21,012 bases of DNA from a virus. The DNA is taken from the IMG/VR virus record IMGVR_UViG_3300043403_000097, positions 1-21,012 of that record; one strand, given 5' to 3'. A model generated the notes under the pieces. It was given only the letters and a program-made list of their open reading frames with translations, did no database searches and was not told where the DNA came from. Shown one piece after another: positions 6,341 to 12,800 of this stretch. The stretch's first letter is position 1, and each line of letters starts with the position of its first letter. The translations under genes and the position numbers were made by a program.

Positions 6341-6691
6341 ATGATACAAGCAAACGAATTAAGGATTGGGAACTGGGTGTTTAACCCTAAAAATAACTTT
6401 CATTTTAAAATAGATGGATTCCACATTTTAGACTTATGGGCGGGCGAAGATTGCAAATTTATTCAACCAATTCCCTTAACCCCTGAAATATTGGAAAAGG
6501 CGGGGTTTGAAAAGAATGGTAAGCGTTTTTCAAAAGACTGGTTTTATTTATGGTCGGATAATTACAATATTGTTTTTGCTTTAGCCGAAATGGAAGAATC
6601 AATAGGCAAGTATTTAAACATTGAATACGTTCACCAACTTCAAAACCTTTACTTCGATTTAACAGGTCAGGAATTAAATATACAACTATGA
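6341..6691 (+). CDS. Conserved phage hypothetical protein, NELRIGNWV type
   Basis: 116 aa with IQANELRIGNWVFNP at the N-terminus, PIPLTPEILEKAGFEKNG in the middle and YVHQLQNLYFDLTGQEL at the C-terminus. This is a very recognisable family of Bacteroidota phages and prophages, often present in several copies per genome and with no known function. Its 3' end (QELNIQL) is nearly the same at DNA level as that of the next gene. Its stop overlaps the next start by ATGA. Confidence 0.88.
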   Translation: MIQANELRIGNWVFNPKNNFHFKIDGFHILDLWAGEDCKFIQPIPLTPEILEKAGFEKNGKRFSKDWFYLWSDNYNIVFALAEMEESIGKYLNIEYVHQLQNLYFDLTGQELNIQL

Positions 6692-7047
6692 AACCATTTA
6701 ATTTAGAAGAAGCCTTAAAAGGGGCTAAGGTAGTTACCAGAGATGGCAGGGAAATATCTGAAATTCATAAATTTGAAAAAACTAAGAAGGATGCGTTTAG
6801 AATTGCGGTGGTCAGAGACGGCATGGTAAAATTGTACAGTGATGAAGGTAAGACAATATGGCTGAATGAATCCTGTGACGATCTTTTTATGGCACCTACC
6901 GAAAGAAAAGAATGGTTGGTAAGGGCATCAAAAGGGATGGCTTGCGCTCTTTGCAAAACTAAGGAGGAAGCGTATGCCCACTACTTAATTGACCAAGGCG
7001 GCACAATTCACGAAATAACTATACAGGAATTAAATATTGAGCTATAA
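6688..7047 (+). CDS. Conserved phage-type hypothetical protein
   Basis: 119 aa. The opening FNLEEALKGAKVVTRDGREI and the later VVRDGMVKLYSDEGKTIW fit a family I recall in Bacteroidota phages (opening KPFDLEAAKAGKPVxTRDGR), of unknown function with a beta-rich fold. The C-terminal half (WLVRASKGMACALCKTKEEAYAHYL) looks like a second small domain. It ends IQELNIEL; this 3' end repeats the end of the previous gene and, as TAAATATTGAGCTAT, recurs before the gene at 7541. Confidence 0.82.
   Translation: MKPFNLEEALKGAKVVTRDGREISEIHKFEKTKKDAFRIAVVRDGMVKLYSDEGKTIWLNESCDDLFMAPTERKEWLVRASKGMACALCKTKEEAYAHYLIDQGGTIHEITIQELNIEL
7031..7045 (+). repeat. Direct repeat copy 1, TAAATATTGAGCTAT
   Basis: A 15-bp sequence at the 3' end of the 6688-7047 gene, identical to 7528-7542. 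The two copies bracket the secreted-protein gene at 7057-7530. A related version (TAAATATACAACTATG) is at the junction near 6675-6690. Confidence 0.75.
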
Positions 7048-7056
7048 AAATCAGCT

Positions 7057-7530
7057 ATGAAAAAACTAATTACAACAATATTAATCATAACTACACTTGG
7101 CGGTTTTGCGCAAGTTGATACTATTAAATTTAAAGGTTTTTATAAACCAAATTGGCCTATAACAATTGATAGTTCTACTGGAATAGTTTTTTTTAAAACC
7201 GAATACGGCAAAATTGATACAGCATACGCTAATTATAACGACACTATTTCTGTATTGCTACTTGTTTCAATAGCAGATACAGTTTTAACAGGGGTTGCAT
7301 TCGTAATCCCCGCATGGGAAGTAAGAAGTGTTATAGTCAAAAATGAATACGCCTATGATAACCCAAACAAAGAAATCTATATCGGTGACGGGATGTTTTC
7401 AACGACTTTAATGGCACGTATCCCAAGATTAGTAAAGAACACTTACCCATCTCATATTAAATACCTCGCTATGAATAGAGAACCCCTGCCCACTAATTAC
7501 ATTGTTTGGATGAAACATAACACACAATAA
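7057..7530 (+). CDS. Secreted hypothetical protein
   Basis: 157 aa with a clear signal peptide (MKKLITTILIITTLGGFAQ, likely cut after GFA). The mature part is beta-rich with no recognised domain (DTIKFKGFYKPNWPITIDSS; ISVLLLVSIADTVLTGVAFVIP). It would be exported to the periplasm or surface. It is bracketed by two exact copies of a 15-bp repeat, so it looks like an added gene (a moron) within the run of small genes. The start context is AGCTATG. Confidence 0.8.
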   Translation: MKKLITTILIITTLGGFAQVDTIKFKGFYKPNWPITIDSSTGIVFFKTEYGKIDTAYANYNDTISVLLLVSIADTVLTGVAFVIPAWEVRSVIVKNEYAYDNPNKEIYIGDGMFSTTLMARIPRLVKNTYPSHIKYLAMNREPLPTNYIVWMKHNTQ

Positions 7531-7542
7531 ATATTGAGCTAT
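7528..7542 (+). repeat. Direct repeat copy 2, TAAATATTGAGCTAT
   Basis: Second exact copy of the 15-bp sequence at 7031-7045. It spans the stop of the secreted-protein gene and the first bases of the ATG at 7541. Confidence 0.75.
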
Positions 7543-7837
7543 GACTACCAAGCAAATGCCACCACTGCTTACCGAATTGCTTACACTGGAAACCTATAAT
7601 GACCCCATCGAAGGCAAGGTGTATAAAATTGCTGATGGCATTAGAATGTGGGATATTGTACTTACTCAGGAAGGTAAGTTTTTTATTTATGCTTACAATG
7701 GCACTAATCAGCCTGGACAATTTATTGGGAGGGAAGTCTTTACAGGGGTATCATCCGTATTTAAAATAACAGCCAATAACCATGACTGCTTTTCTATTGG
7801 TGCCGCAAATAGAGAAATACGGGGGAGTAATGTTTAA
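7541..7837 (+). CDS. Hypothetical protein
   Basis: A 98-aa soluble protein (MTTKQMPPLLTELLTLETYN; GKVYKIADGIRMWDIVLTQEGKFFIYAYNG; ending NREIRGSNV). Strands predominate, with no known motif. It is the last gene of the tightly packed plus-strand run. The start is within the second 15-bp repeat and has the AGCTATG context. Confidence 0.72.
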   Translation: MTTKQMPPLLTELLTLETYNDPIEGKVYKIADGIRMWDIVLTQEGKFFIYAYNGTNQPGQFIGREVFTGVSSVFKITANNHDCFSIGAANREIRGSNV

Positions 7838-8097
7838 ATGTTTTTACTCACGCTCCTTTCGTTACGGGGTAATTATATAAATCATGGGGGCTCATCCGCC
7901 AATGGGAAACGGAAATGCAGAACCGGGTGGGTGTCATTCCTGGCGCAAACGAAACGCAAACAAGGCAACCGGAAGCGGAACAAAGCAAGGCGATTGGTAA
8001 GCAAGGCAAACCAAAGCGCATGCCATCCTGCATGTAATCAATCATTCAACGTGGGAAAGTAAATGGTAATTGATAAAATAAAATGCATTGCTATGCG
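7838..8097. other. Region without a confident gene
   Basis: About 260 bp between the small-gene run and the serine recombinase region. It is rich in short purine-rich repeats (AGCAAGGC twice, GAAACGCAAAC). Two frames are open on the plus strand, 7838-8062 (74 codons, very basic) and 7884-8000 (38 codons), but neither has a convincing composition or a recognisable domain. It may hold the end of the upstream transcript or part of a recombination site for the serine recombinase. I see no strong terminator. Confidence 0.4.
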
Positions 8098-8129
8098 TTA
8101 TACAAATTAACCTCCATAACTTTGTATAA
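8098..8129 (+). promoter_or_regulatory. Inverted repeat and promoter of the serine recombinase
   Basis: Perfect 9-bp arms TTATACAAA (8098-8106) and TTTGTATAA (8121-8129) are separated by 14 bp. TAACTTTG at 8117-8124 matches the Bacteroidota TAnnTTTG element and overlaps the right arm. The ATG follows at 8143. The layout suits autoregulation, or a recombinase-binding subsite of a res type, since resolvase subsites are about 28-34 bp imperfect palindromes upstream of the gene. No second or third subsite was found. Confidence 0.55.
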
Positions 8130-8142
8130 TAAATAAGCCATT

Positions 8143-8787
8143 ATGTCACAATCAATTGCATATTACCGCGTATCCACCGACAAGCAAGGGATAAGGGGTT
8201 TGGGTATGGAAGCCCAACGCGGACAAGTGGAAGCATTCTGCAAAGCAAATAACCTGCAGATCATTGGGGAATATTGCGAAGTGCAATCAGGTAAGAATGA
8301 TACGAGGGAACAATTATGGAAAGCTATTGACCATTGTAAAAAAATAAAGGCAGTGCTGGTAATAGCCAAGTTGGACCGGTTAAGTAGATCCGTTTCGTTT
8401 GTCAGTAAGCTGATGGATAGCAAGGTAGAGTTTAAGTGTGTGGATATGCCACAAGCTAATACATTAATGCTGCACATCATGGCTGCCTTCGCTCAGCATG
8501 AAAGGGAAGTAATAGGGCAAAGAACAAGTGCAGCCATCCAGGTAAAGATTACCAACGGGGCTAAATGGGGACAAGGGATCAAGGCCACTGCTCAGGCTCG
8601 CAAAGCCGAATCATTATCCTTCGCCGGGATGGTAGCGCCTATCTTCCGGCAACTGCAGGCAGAAGGCTTCGTAACCATCCATCAGATCATGAATGAATTG
8701 AATTACCGGCAAGTACCAGGCCCAAGTGAAAAGCCATGGAATACCGCCTCAGTGTCAAGATACCGGACAAAGTGCGCTACATTGTAG
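8143..8787 (+). CDS. Serine recombinase, resolvase/invertase family
   Basis: 214 aa. The catalytic domain starts AYYRVSTDKQ with the nucleophile Ser11 and Arg9, then GMEAQRGQV, LVIAKLDRLSRS (the conserved arginines) and AFAQHEREVIGQRT, as in resolvases and invertases. The C-terminal part (FRQLQAEGFVTIHQIMNELNYRQVPGP, NTASVSRYRTK) is a small helical DNA-binding tail. It lacks the long zinc-ribbon region of large serine integrases, so inversion or resolution is more likely than integration. It is a second site-specific recombinase beside the tyrosine enzyme at 3415. An inverted repeat and promoter lie directly upstream. It ends with TAG, showing TAG is a normal stop here. Confidence 0.94.
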   Translation: MSQSIAYYRVSTDKQGIRGLGMEAQRGQVEAFCKANNLQIIGEYCEVQSGKNDTREQLWKAIDHCKKIKAVLVIAKLDRLSRSVSFVSKLMDSKVEFKCVDMPQANTLMLHIMAAFAQHEREVIGQRTSAAIQVKITNGAKWGQGIKATAQARKAESLSFAGMVAPIFRQLQAEGFVTIHQIMNELNYRQVPGPSEKPWNTASVSRYRTKCATL

Positions 8788-8828
8788 GATAATTGGGTTT
8801 AGATTTCTCTAATTTAAGATTTAGACAA

Positions 8829-8871
8829 GCCTAAAAATATCTTTCGGCAACCCATACGCAAGCGTTTAGGC
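8829..8871. terminator. Weak inverted repeat between convergent genes
   Basis: GCCTAAA (8829-8835) and TTTAGGC (8865-8871) are perfect 7-bp arms with a 29-bp loop, in the 95-bp space between the converging serine recombinase and the leftward operon. A two-way terminator is expected here, but no tight stem plus T-run is seen, so the call is weak. Confidence 0.22.
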
Positions 8872-8882
8872 AGTTATTGCTG

Positions 8883-9281
8883 TTATTTACGTGAATATTT
8901 CGCCTCGTCTAAATCCCAAGTAATATAATAAAAGTGATCAAACTGATCCTCAGTGGCCTTTAAATAGGCCTTAGCCTTATCAGTAAGCCCATAAACCAAC
9001 TCAGGCCTATTACCCCTTGATGTAGCCATTGCATTGCCTGTTTTGGTCACTAAGCCCCACTGGTGAAGTATGCTTAGTTCGTTGGCTATCCTCATTTTGC
9101 TTTCCTGTTTCTTATCTACAAAGCCGCGAAAGGTTGCAATTTTCTTGCAGGTGTTGTGTCCTAACTTAATTGCATAGCAAAGCAGCAGTTCCAATGGTGT
9201 TAGGTGGAAGTCGTAATGGGTTTCCTTCCTTGCCTTCTCCATTGCAATCCACGCCCTGAAACCATCAATTTGTTGTTCCAT
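8883..9281 (-). CDS. Winged-helix-like hypothetical protein
   Basis: 132 aa. The middle reads as a winged helix: HLTPLELLLCYAIKLGHNTCKKIA, MRIANELSILHQWGLVTKTG and a wing ending RPELVYGLTDKAKAYLKA, similar in layout to MarR or phage replication-region DNA-binding proteins. No exact family is recognised. It is the last gene of the leftward operon, downstream of the helicase, so a role in late early-phase regulation is possible. C-terminal residues are acidic and aromatic (DQFDHFYYITWDLDEA). Confidence 0.72.
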   Translation of the reverse strand: MEQQIDGFRAWIAMEKARKETHYDFHLTPLELLLCYAIKLGHNTCKKIATFRGFVDKKQESKMRIANELSILHQWGLVTKTGNAMATSRGNRPELVYGLTDKAKAYLKATEDQFDHFYYITWDLDEAKYSRK

Positions 9282-9313
9282 AATATTGGTTTTTAATTAT
9301 TTACAAAGGTTAT

Positions 9314-9520
9314 TTAATATACTTTAAGGATTCTTTCGTCAATAGGTCTGCGGTCAGATGAATCAATTGGCTTTAAGTTTAAAAATGTGTTTAGGAAGTC
9401 TGCCATTTGCTGAATTGATTGATAGATTATTTGGTGCTGTCTGGGGTAATCTTCCTGCCTGTTTTTGGTATTGCGCTTAACTTTTAGCAATAGCTTATCT
9501 GCTACGTTCTGTTCTTCCAT
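9314..9520 (-). CDS. Small hypothetical protein
   Basis: A 68-aa charged protein beginning MEEQNVADKLLLKVKRNTKNRQ with a helical centre (HQIIYQSIQQMADFLNTFLNLKP). Not recognised. It starts two bases after the previous gene ends, so it is co-translated with it. Confidence 0.68.
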   Translation of the reverse strand: MEEQNVADKLLLKVKRNTKNRQEDYPRQHQIIYQSIQQMADFLNTFLNLKPIDSSDRRPIDERILKVY

Positions 9521-9522
9521 AA

Positions 9523-10038
9523 CTACTTGGTTTTAAGTTGTTTCAAAATTTCTTTTAAAGTTAGATTTATGTCTGCAAGGTAGTGTTCGGGGTATTGGTA
9601 ATTGGTGGTTGGTTTGGTTACCTGCATCCCATTGTATTTAGTCCAATCCGGTTCATCAAGTGGCATCGTCACCGGCCTTTCCAGCTTCTTCATATTCTCT
9701 TTAAACTGTTCTTCTGTATCCTGCTGTGGCTGCTCAGGATAAAAAAGCCTGTCTGTTATTTGGGTAATAGAACCTGGTTCTAATGCATGTTTATCAAAAT
9801 CCTGCTCAATGTAAGCTCCCACAAGGTCGGGCTTAGGATGTATCCTTTGGTGCATGGGTTCTAATCTTTCCGAAACAAGATTGGTAAGGTTGGCGTAAAT
9901 TTCATCAAGCAGGTCACCAACTGTAACTATCAGATGATCTTGCGGCTTGTCAAGACAATCCGATTGTGCTTTTTTCACATCTTCCAGGCTTAACATCTGC
10001 AGTTTTTCATCAAATTTCGTTGTTTCTTGTTTTTCCAT
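9523..10038 (-). CDS. Hypothetical protein
   Basis: A 171-aa acidic soluble protein with helical ends (MEKQETTKFDEKLQMLSLED; DINLTLKEILKQLKTK) and a proline-rich, likely unstructured middle (FYPEQPQQDTEEQFKENMKK, RPVTMPLDEPDW). No recognised domain. It lies between the helicase and two small genes of the replication operon, so a replication accessory role is possible but unproven. Confidence 0.75.
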   Translation of the reverse strand: MEKQETTKFDEKLQMLSLEDVKKAQSDCLDKPQDHLIVTVGDLLDEIYANLTNLVSERLEPMHQRIHPKPDLVGAYIEQDFDKHALEPGSITQITDRLFYPEQPQQDTEEQFKENMKKLERPVTMPLDEPDWTKYNGMQVTKPTTNYQYPEHYLADINLTLKEILKQLKTK

Positions 10039-10045
10039 GATGTAA

Positions 10046-10117
10046 TTAATTTATAAAGTTATCATTCTTGCCACCTGCGGGCTTCATGGCTGGCTTATCT
10101 ACTCTTCCTGTGTGCAT
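10046..10117 (-). CDS. Possible 23-aa ORF in the helicase downstream gap
   Basis: The 104-bp gap below the helicase gene holds one small frame, MHTGRVDKPAMKPAGGKNDNFIN, preceded by ACACAGGAAG-like purines only within its own codons. It could be a short co-translated protein, or simply spacer. No known family. Confidence 0.25.
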   Translation of the reverse strand: MHTGRVDKPAMKPAGGKNDNFIN

Positions 10118-10142
10118 TGTAAAGGCAGGTAGTTTTTAAGGG

Positions 10143-11522
10143 TTAAAATGGGTCTATATGCTCAGTGCTTTGTTTTTGGTTTGTAAGGTCAACGGATTGT
10201 GTGTAGTCCTGCTGGTACAGTTCGGTGAATTTCATTGTGGGACCATCAAACTGCATTTTATTGTGAAACAGGTTGCCGTTCCTCCATTTCCTGCATATTA
10301 AGTCGGCTTCCCTTTCGGTGCTGCTGCCATCAGAATTGGTAAGCAACCCAATAGCATAGTCCCTGTGCAGGAAAAGTACCACATCTGCATCCTGTTCAAT
10401 GCTGCCGGATTCTCTCAAATCGTAAAGCTGTGGGTACCGTGCAGGTCCTTGTCTGTTAGTGGCTCCCCGGTTAAGCTGAGCTAAAAGGATCACCACCATA
10501 TCAAGCTCCCTTGCCATCAGTTTTGCGCCTTTGGATATTTCAGCCACTTGCTGTTCCCTGATTTGGTTTTTCTTTTCCTCAACTGAAACAAGCTGGAGGT
10601 AGTCAATAATCAGGGTTTTTGCACCCATTTTTGCAAGTTTTGCTGCTTTGGTTTTTATTGACCGAATGTTTACCCCTGTTTGGTCGCTGATAAAAATTGG
10701 CAGTTTTGCTATCTCCCCTTGCTGTTTTGAGTAGAAGTGATCGCGTTCTCTTGCATCCCGGTAAAGGTCTTGGTAGATTGCCTGGAATGGGATGTTTGTC
10801 TGAACGGATGCAACCCTTGCTGCTATTTGCTCGTTGCTCATTTCAAGGCTAATTATCCCTACTGGGCTTTTGTTTTTGGCGACATTGATTGCGATTTGGC
10901 CCATAAAGGCAGATTTGCCTACGGATGGCCTTGCCCCGATTACCACCAGATCACCGGGGTTCAATCCAATACCGTTATCCAGGCAGGTAAACCCTGTTTC
11001 CACCTTTGGTTTTGTTTTCATTGAATCGGTTTGGTGCATCAGGTTAATCATCGCATCTTCCATATTAATCCATTCCTTTGCTGCTGTTGGTGGCTGCAGG
11101 CTGTCAATCTTTTCCCGGATTGTGGCCCAATGTTCTTGCAGGTCGTTTTGGTTGGAAAAGTTGGCGGTAAGTTTTTGGATTTCCCTGTTTGCGTGGCATT
11201 CCCGAATGATAGCAGCATAGAAAACCATATCCTCAATTCCGGTGGCGTTCATGGTAAGGGTAGTAATCAGGTAGCTGAAATTTGGGTTATGTGGCAGGTC
11301 AAGCGGTTTCTTAGCATGCCCCTTCTCAACGTAGTATGCAACGGTTATGGGTGTGACTTGCATTGATTTTTCGTAAAGGAATTTCAGTGTTTTGAAAATC
11401 CCTTGGTGAAAGTTCACATAAAAGTGCTCAGGTTCCAAAAGTTCAAGTACTTCCTGAATAACCATTGGCTCCATGATTGCCCTTCCGAGTAGTGCCGCTT
11501 CTATTTCGATTGCTTTAGTCAT
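10143..11522 (-). CDS. dnaB: Replicative DNA helicase, DnaB family
   Basis: 459 aa; a hexameric 5'-3' helicase that unwinds the phage replication fork. The N-terminal DnaB domain (IEIEAALLGRAIMEP, EHFYVNFHQGIFKTL) is followed by the RecA-like domain with Walker A GARPSVGKSA (about 196-205), GIISLEMSNEQIAAR, Walker B TLIIDYLQLV (about 303-312), LLAQLNRG, LRESGSIEQDADVVLFLHRD and a final arginine-rich strand. The length is normal. The frame stays open 54 codons further upstream, but that would lie inside the preceding gene. The ATG at 11522 makes an ATGA overlap with that gene's stop and begins with the usual DnaB start, so it is chosen. Coupling to the replication protein upstream fits a loader-helicase pair. 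Confidence 0.95.
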   Translation of the reverse strand: MTKAIEIEAALLGRAIMEPMVIQEVLELLEPEHFYVNFHQGIFKTLKFLYEKSMQVTPITVAYYVEKGHAKKPLDLPHNPNFSYLITTLTMNATGIEDMVFYAAIIRECHANREIQKLTANFSNQNDLQEHWATIREKIDSLQPPTAAKEWINMEDAMINLMHQTDSMKTKPKVETGFTCLDNGIGLNPGDLVVIGARPSVGKSAFMGQIAINVAKNKSPVGIISLEMSNEQIAARVASVQTNIPFQAIYQDLYRDARERDHFYSKQQGEIAKLPIFISDQTGVNIRSIKTKAAKLAKMGAKTLIIDYLQLVSVEEKKNQIREQQVAEISKGAKLMARELDMVVILLAQLNRGATNRQGPARYPQLYDLRESGSIEQDADVVLFLHRDYAIGLLTNSDGSSTEREADLICRKWRNGNLFHNKMQFDGPTMKFTELYQQDYTQSVDLTNQKQSTEHIDPF

Positions 11523-12337
11523 GCTGTTTGTTTTTCGTTCATCACCCATTTTGAAAGTCCTGCTGCAAATTGCTGTGGTGTAATCCCCTTGGTCCACTCC
11601 CTTTTTTCGATCAGCCAAAGGTTGTACTTGTGCATTGCGGTGGATAGTAGTTGGCTGTCGTTTGTTGGTGACTTCCCTGACCACATGCAGGTCAATTCCC
11701 TAACCTTGTTCCAATAGTTAGATTTTTTCATCATGGCTATGTCGTAGAAAATTGATGAATACAATCCCGGATTTTCGGTTTCAGGTGGGGGTGGATTTTC
11801 GGCGCTTCCCGCGCCTGTCCCCTCTATCTCTCCTCTCTCTCTTACTCTTACTCTTACTCTATCTCTTTGGGACGCCGACAATTCCTTTTGTCGCTGCGAC
11901 AATTCATATTGTAGCTGCAACAAGTCTAATTCTCGCTCGGTTGTAGCTGCGACAATTAAGCGGTCAATTCTTTGCCTTTCAGCATCCTTATCCCTTTTTT
12001 CCTGTAAAGTATCCATTCGCTTCTTTAAACCGGAGCTATATAGCAAATTGTCAACAAGCGACAACGCTGCGACTTTTGGGTTTGTCGCTGCGACAATAAA
12101 CCTGTTTAGTTCATCGGCTTGGCATCCAAAGTGTCTGGAAAGGGCAAGGCAAACCATATCATCCCACTCAATTTCGTAATTATCGGACCTTGTTAAGTAT
12201 TCAATAATTTTAAAATAAAGGGCATATCCGGTTAATCCAAACTGCATTTCCAGCATCATTATCTTATGGTCCATGCTTGCATTTGCATCGTGCTTGAACC
12301 ATTCTGCAGATACTTTTTTTACCCTTCCTGCTGCCAT
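11519..12337 (-). CDS. Replication protein with DUF4373 / Lin1244-type N-terminus
   Basis: 272 aa. The N-terminal part (VSAEWFKHDANASMDHKIMMLEMQFGLTGYALYFKIIEYL) is the DUF4373 domain, found in replisome organisers and initiators of phages and in DnaD-like proteins. A basic linker (QRDRVRVRVRERGEIEG) and a proline-rich hinge lead to a C-terminal helical domain (NYWNKVRELTCMWSGKSPTN) that may bind the helicase. It probably recognises the origin and brings in DnaB, which is encoded next with an ATGA overlap. The ATG at 12337 is chosen over 12376 because it gives the usual MAxxxKKxxxxWF start and leaves the structured leader outside the coding part. The gene contains iteron-like palindromes. Confidence 0.85.
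   Translation of the reverse strand: MAAGRVKKVSAEWFKHDANASMDHKIMMLEMQFGLTGYALYFKIIEYLTRSDNYEIEWDDMVCLALSRHFGCQADELNRFIVAATNPKVAALSLVDNLLYSSGLKKRMDTLQEKRDKDAERQRIDRLIVAATTERELDLLQLQYELSQRQKELSASQRDRVRVRVRERGEIEGTGAGSAENPPPPETENPGLYSSIFYDIAMMKKSNYWNKVRELTCMWSGKSPTNDSQLLSTAMHKYNLWLIEKREWTKGITPQQFAAGLSKWVMNEKQTA
11819..11870 (+). repeat. Pyrimidine tract with CTTACT tandem repeats
   Basis: An almost pure C/T run on the plus strand inside the replication gene, including CTTACT repeated three times. It encodes the RVRVRVRERGE linker, so whole-repeat length changes stay in frame. It borders the iteron-like palindromes and could act as an unwinding or protein-binding element of an origin. Confidence 0.6.
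11888..12096. repeat. Iteron-like palindromes, candidate origin of replication
   Basis: Palindromes related to TTGTCGCTGCGACAA lie at 11888-11902 (perfect), 11909-11923 (TTGTAGCTGCAACAA), 11941-11955 (TTGTAGCTGCGACAA), 12061-12075 (core CGCTGCGAC) and 12082-12096 (perfect). A half copy (GCCGACAATT) is at 11873. On the coding strand the first two are read as LSQRQ and LLQLQ, but the other three are read in another frame as VAAT or VAAL. The DNA sequence rather than the protein is therefore what repeats. Initiator genes of phages often contain their own origin, as in lambda O. Confidence 0.6.
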
Positions 12338-12352
12338 TCTGAGAAATAAAAT

Positions 12353-12438
12353 AACCCCCTTTGTGGTGGAATGCACGCCGGGGGTTGGTAAAAATTACCG
12401 GTATTTACCTGGCAGGATTCCACCCACTGGCAGGTAAA
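12353..12438 (-). promoter_or_regulatory. Structured leader with possible kissing loops
   Basis: Three hairpins read leftward before the replication gene. H1 has arms 12404-12415 and 12427-12438 (TTTACCTGGCAG / CTGGCAGGTAAA, 11 of 12 paired, 11-base loop). H3 has GGTAA and TTACC at 12387-12399 with a 3-base loop. H2 has AACCCCC and GGGGGTT at 12353-12359 and 12380-12386. The H1 loop contains ATTCCACC (12417-12424), the exact complement of GGTGGAAT (12365-12372) in the H2 loop. After H2 the minus strand reads TATTTTATTT, then the ATG at 12337, so H2 resembles an attenuator. I know of no matching RNA family. Confidence 0.55.
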
Positions 12439-12445
12439 ACTTACA

Positions 12446-12469
12446 CAAATTTAGGTTAAACTGTTTAAC
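12446..12469 (-). promoter_or_regulatory. Promoter with palindromic operator for the replication genes
   Basis: On the minus strand TAAATTTG (12453-12446) matches the Bacteroidota TAnnTTTG element. One base upstream lies the perfect palindrome GTTAAACTGTTTAAC (12455-12469), between the -7 and -33 positions, a good place for a repressor. Transcription would start near 12440, exactly at the first leader hairpin. The -33 element is not clear. Confidence 0.55.
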
Positions 12470-12476
12470 TATCATA

Positions 12477-12800
12477 TCAAAACAATCTCATTTGTACCAC
12501 CGGACCTGCCGGCACATAATACTTCCATGTATGTTCCAACCTATCATAACTACCATCTTTCATTACATCGGTTTTTACTGCCAAAGATTCCTTAGTAAGA
12601 TTAGTAAGCGCCCTTCTTATGCTTGTAAGTGGGCAATTACGTCCTGTTTGGATGTAAATAGCGTGTACTTCGGTTGGGCTCAGGCTTTCTGGGTAGTAAA
12701 GTTTCAGGATGGTAAGTACGGCTTCGTCCTGCTTTGCCGCCTTACCTTCATAATCCTTTACCTTACTTCCTGCAGTGCCCGTGTCGTGGTAGTGGTTCAT
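12477..12800 (-). CDS. Winged-helix-like phage protein with clamp-binding-like C-terminus
   Basis: 107 aa. The centre (LSPTEVHAIYIQTGRNCPLTSIRRALTNLTKESLAVKT) reads as a winged helix in which the recognition helix contains TSIRRALTNLT, followed by a wing with YDRLEHTWKY. I recall similar proteins in Bacteroidota phage replication regions, with no established function. The protein ends VVQMRLF; QxxLF at a C-terminus is the form of the bacterial beta-sliding-clamp-binding motif, so it may be recruited to replication forks. The start codon lies within a threefold 7-bp tandem repeat. The gene precedes the operator and leader of the replication genes. Confidence 0.78.
   Translation of the reverse strand: MNHYHDTGTAGSKVKDYEGKAAKQDEAVLTILKLYYPESLSPTEVHAIYIQTGRNCPLTSIRRALTNLTKESLAVKTDVMKDGSYDRLEHTWKYYVPAGPVVQMRLF

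Noticed and set aside
7838-8062. 74-codon plus-strand ORF before the serine recombinase
   Set aside because: Very basic, biased composition, no start context like its neighbours and no family resemblance; kept only as a note on the intergenic region.
10737-11366. Several plus-strand ORFs of 95-128 codons opposite the helicase gene
   Set aside because: They mirror a clear DnaB coding region, are rich in Cys, Leu and Phe as antisense shadows are, and overlap each other.
11522-11684. Longer N-terminus for the DnaB helicase (start at 11684)
   Set aside because: The extra 54 codons lie inside the preceding gene in another frame and precede the normal DnaB start; the ATG at 11522 gives an ATGA overlap.
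12338-12376. Longer N-terminus for the replication protein (start at 12376)
   Set aside because: It would cover one hairpin of the leader, and the added residues (MHSTTKGVILFLR) do not fit the DUF4373 start.
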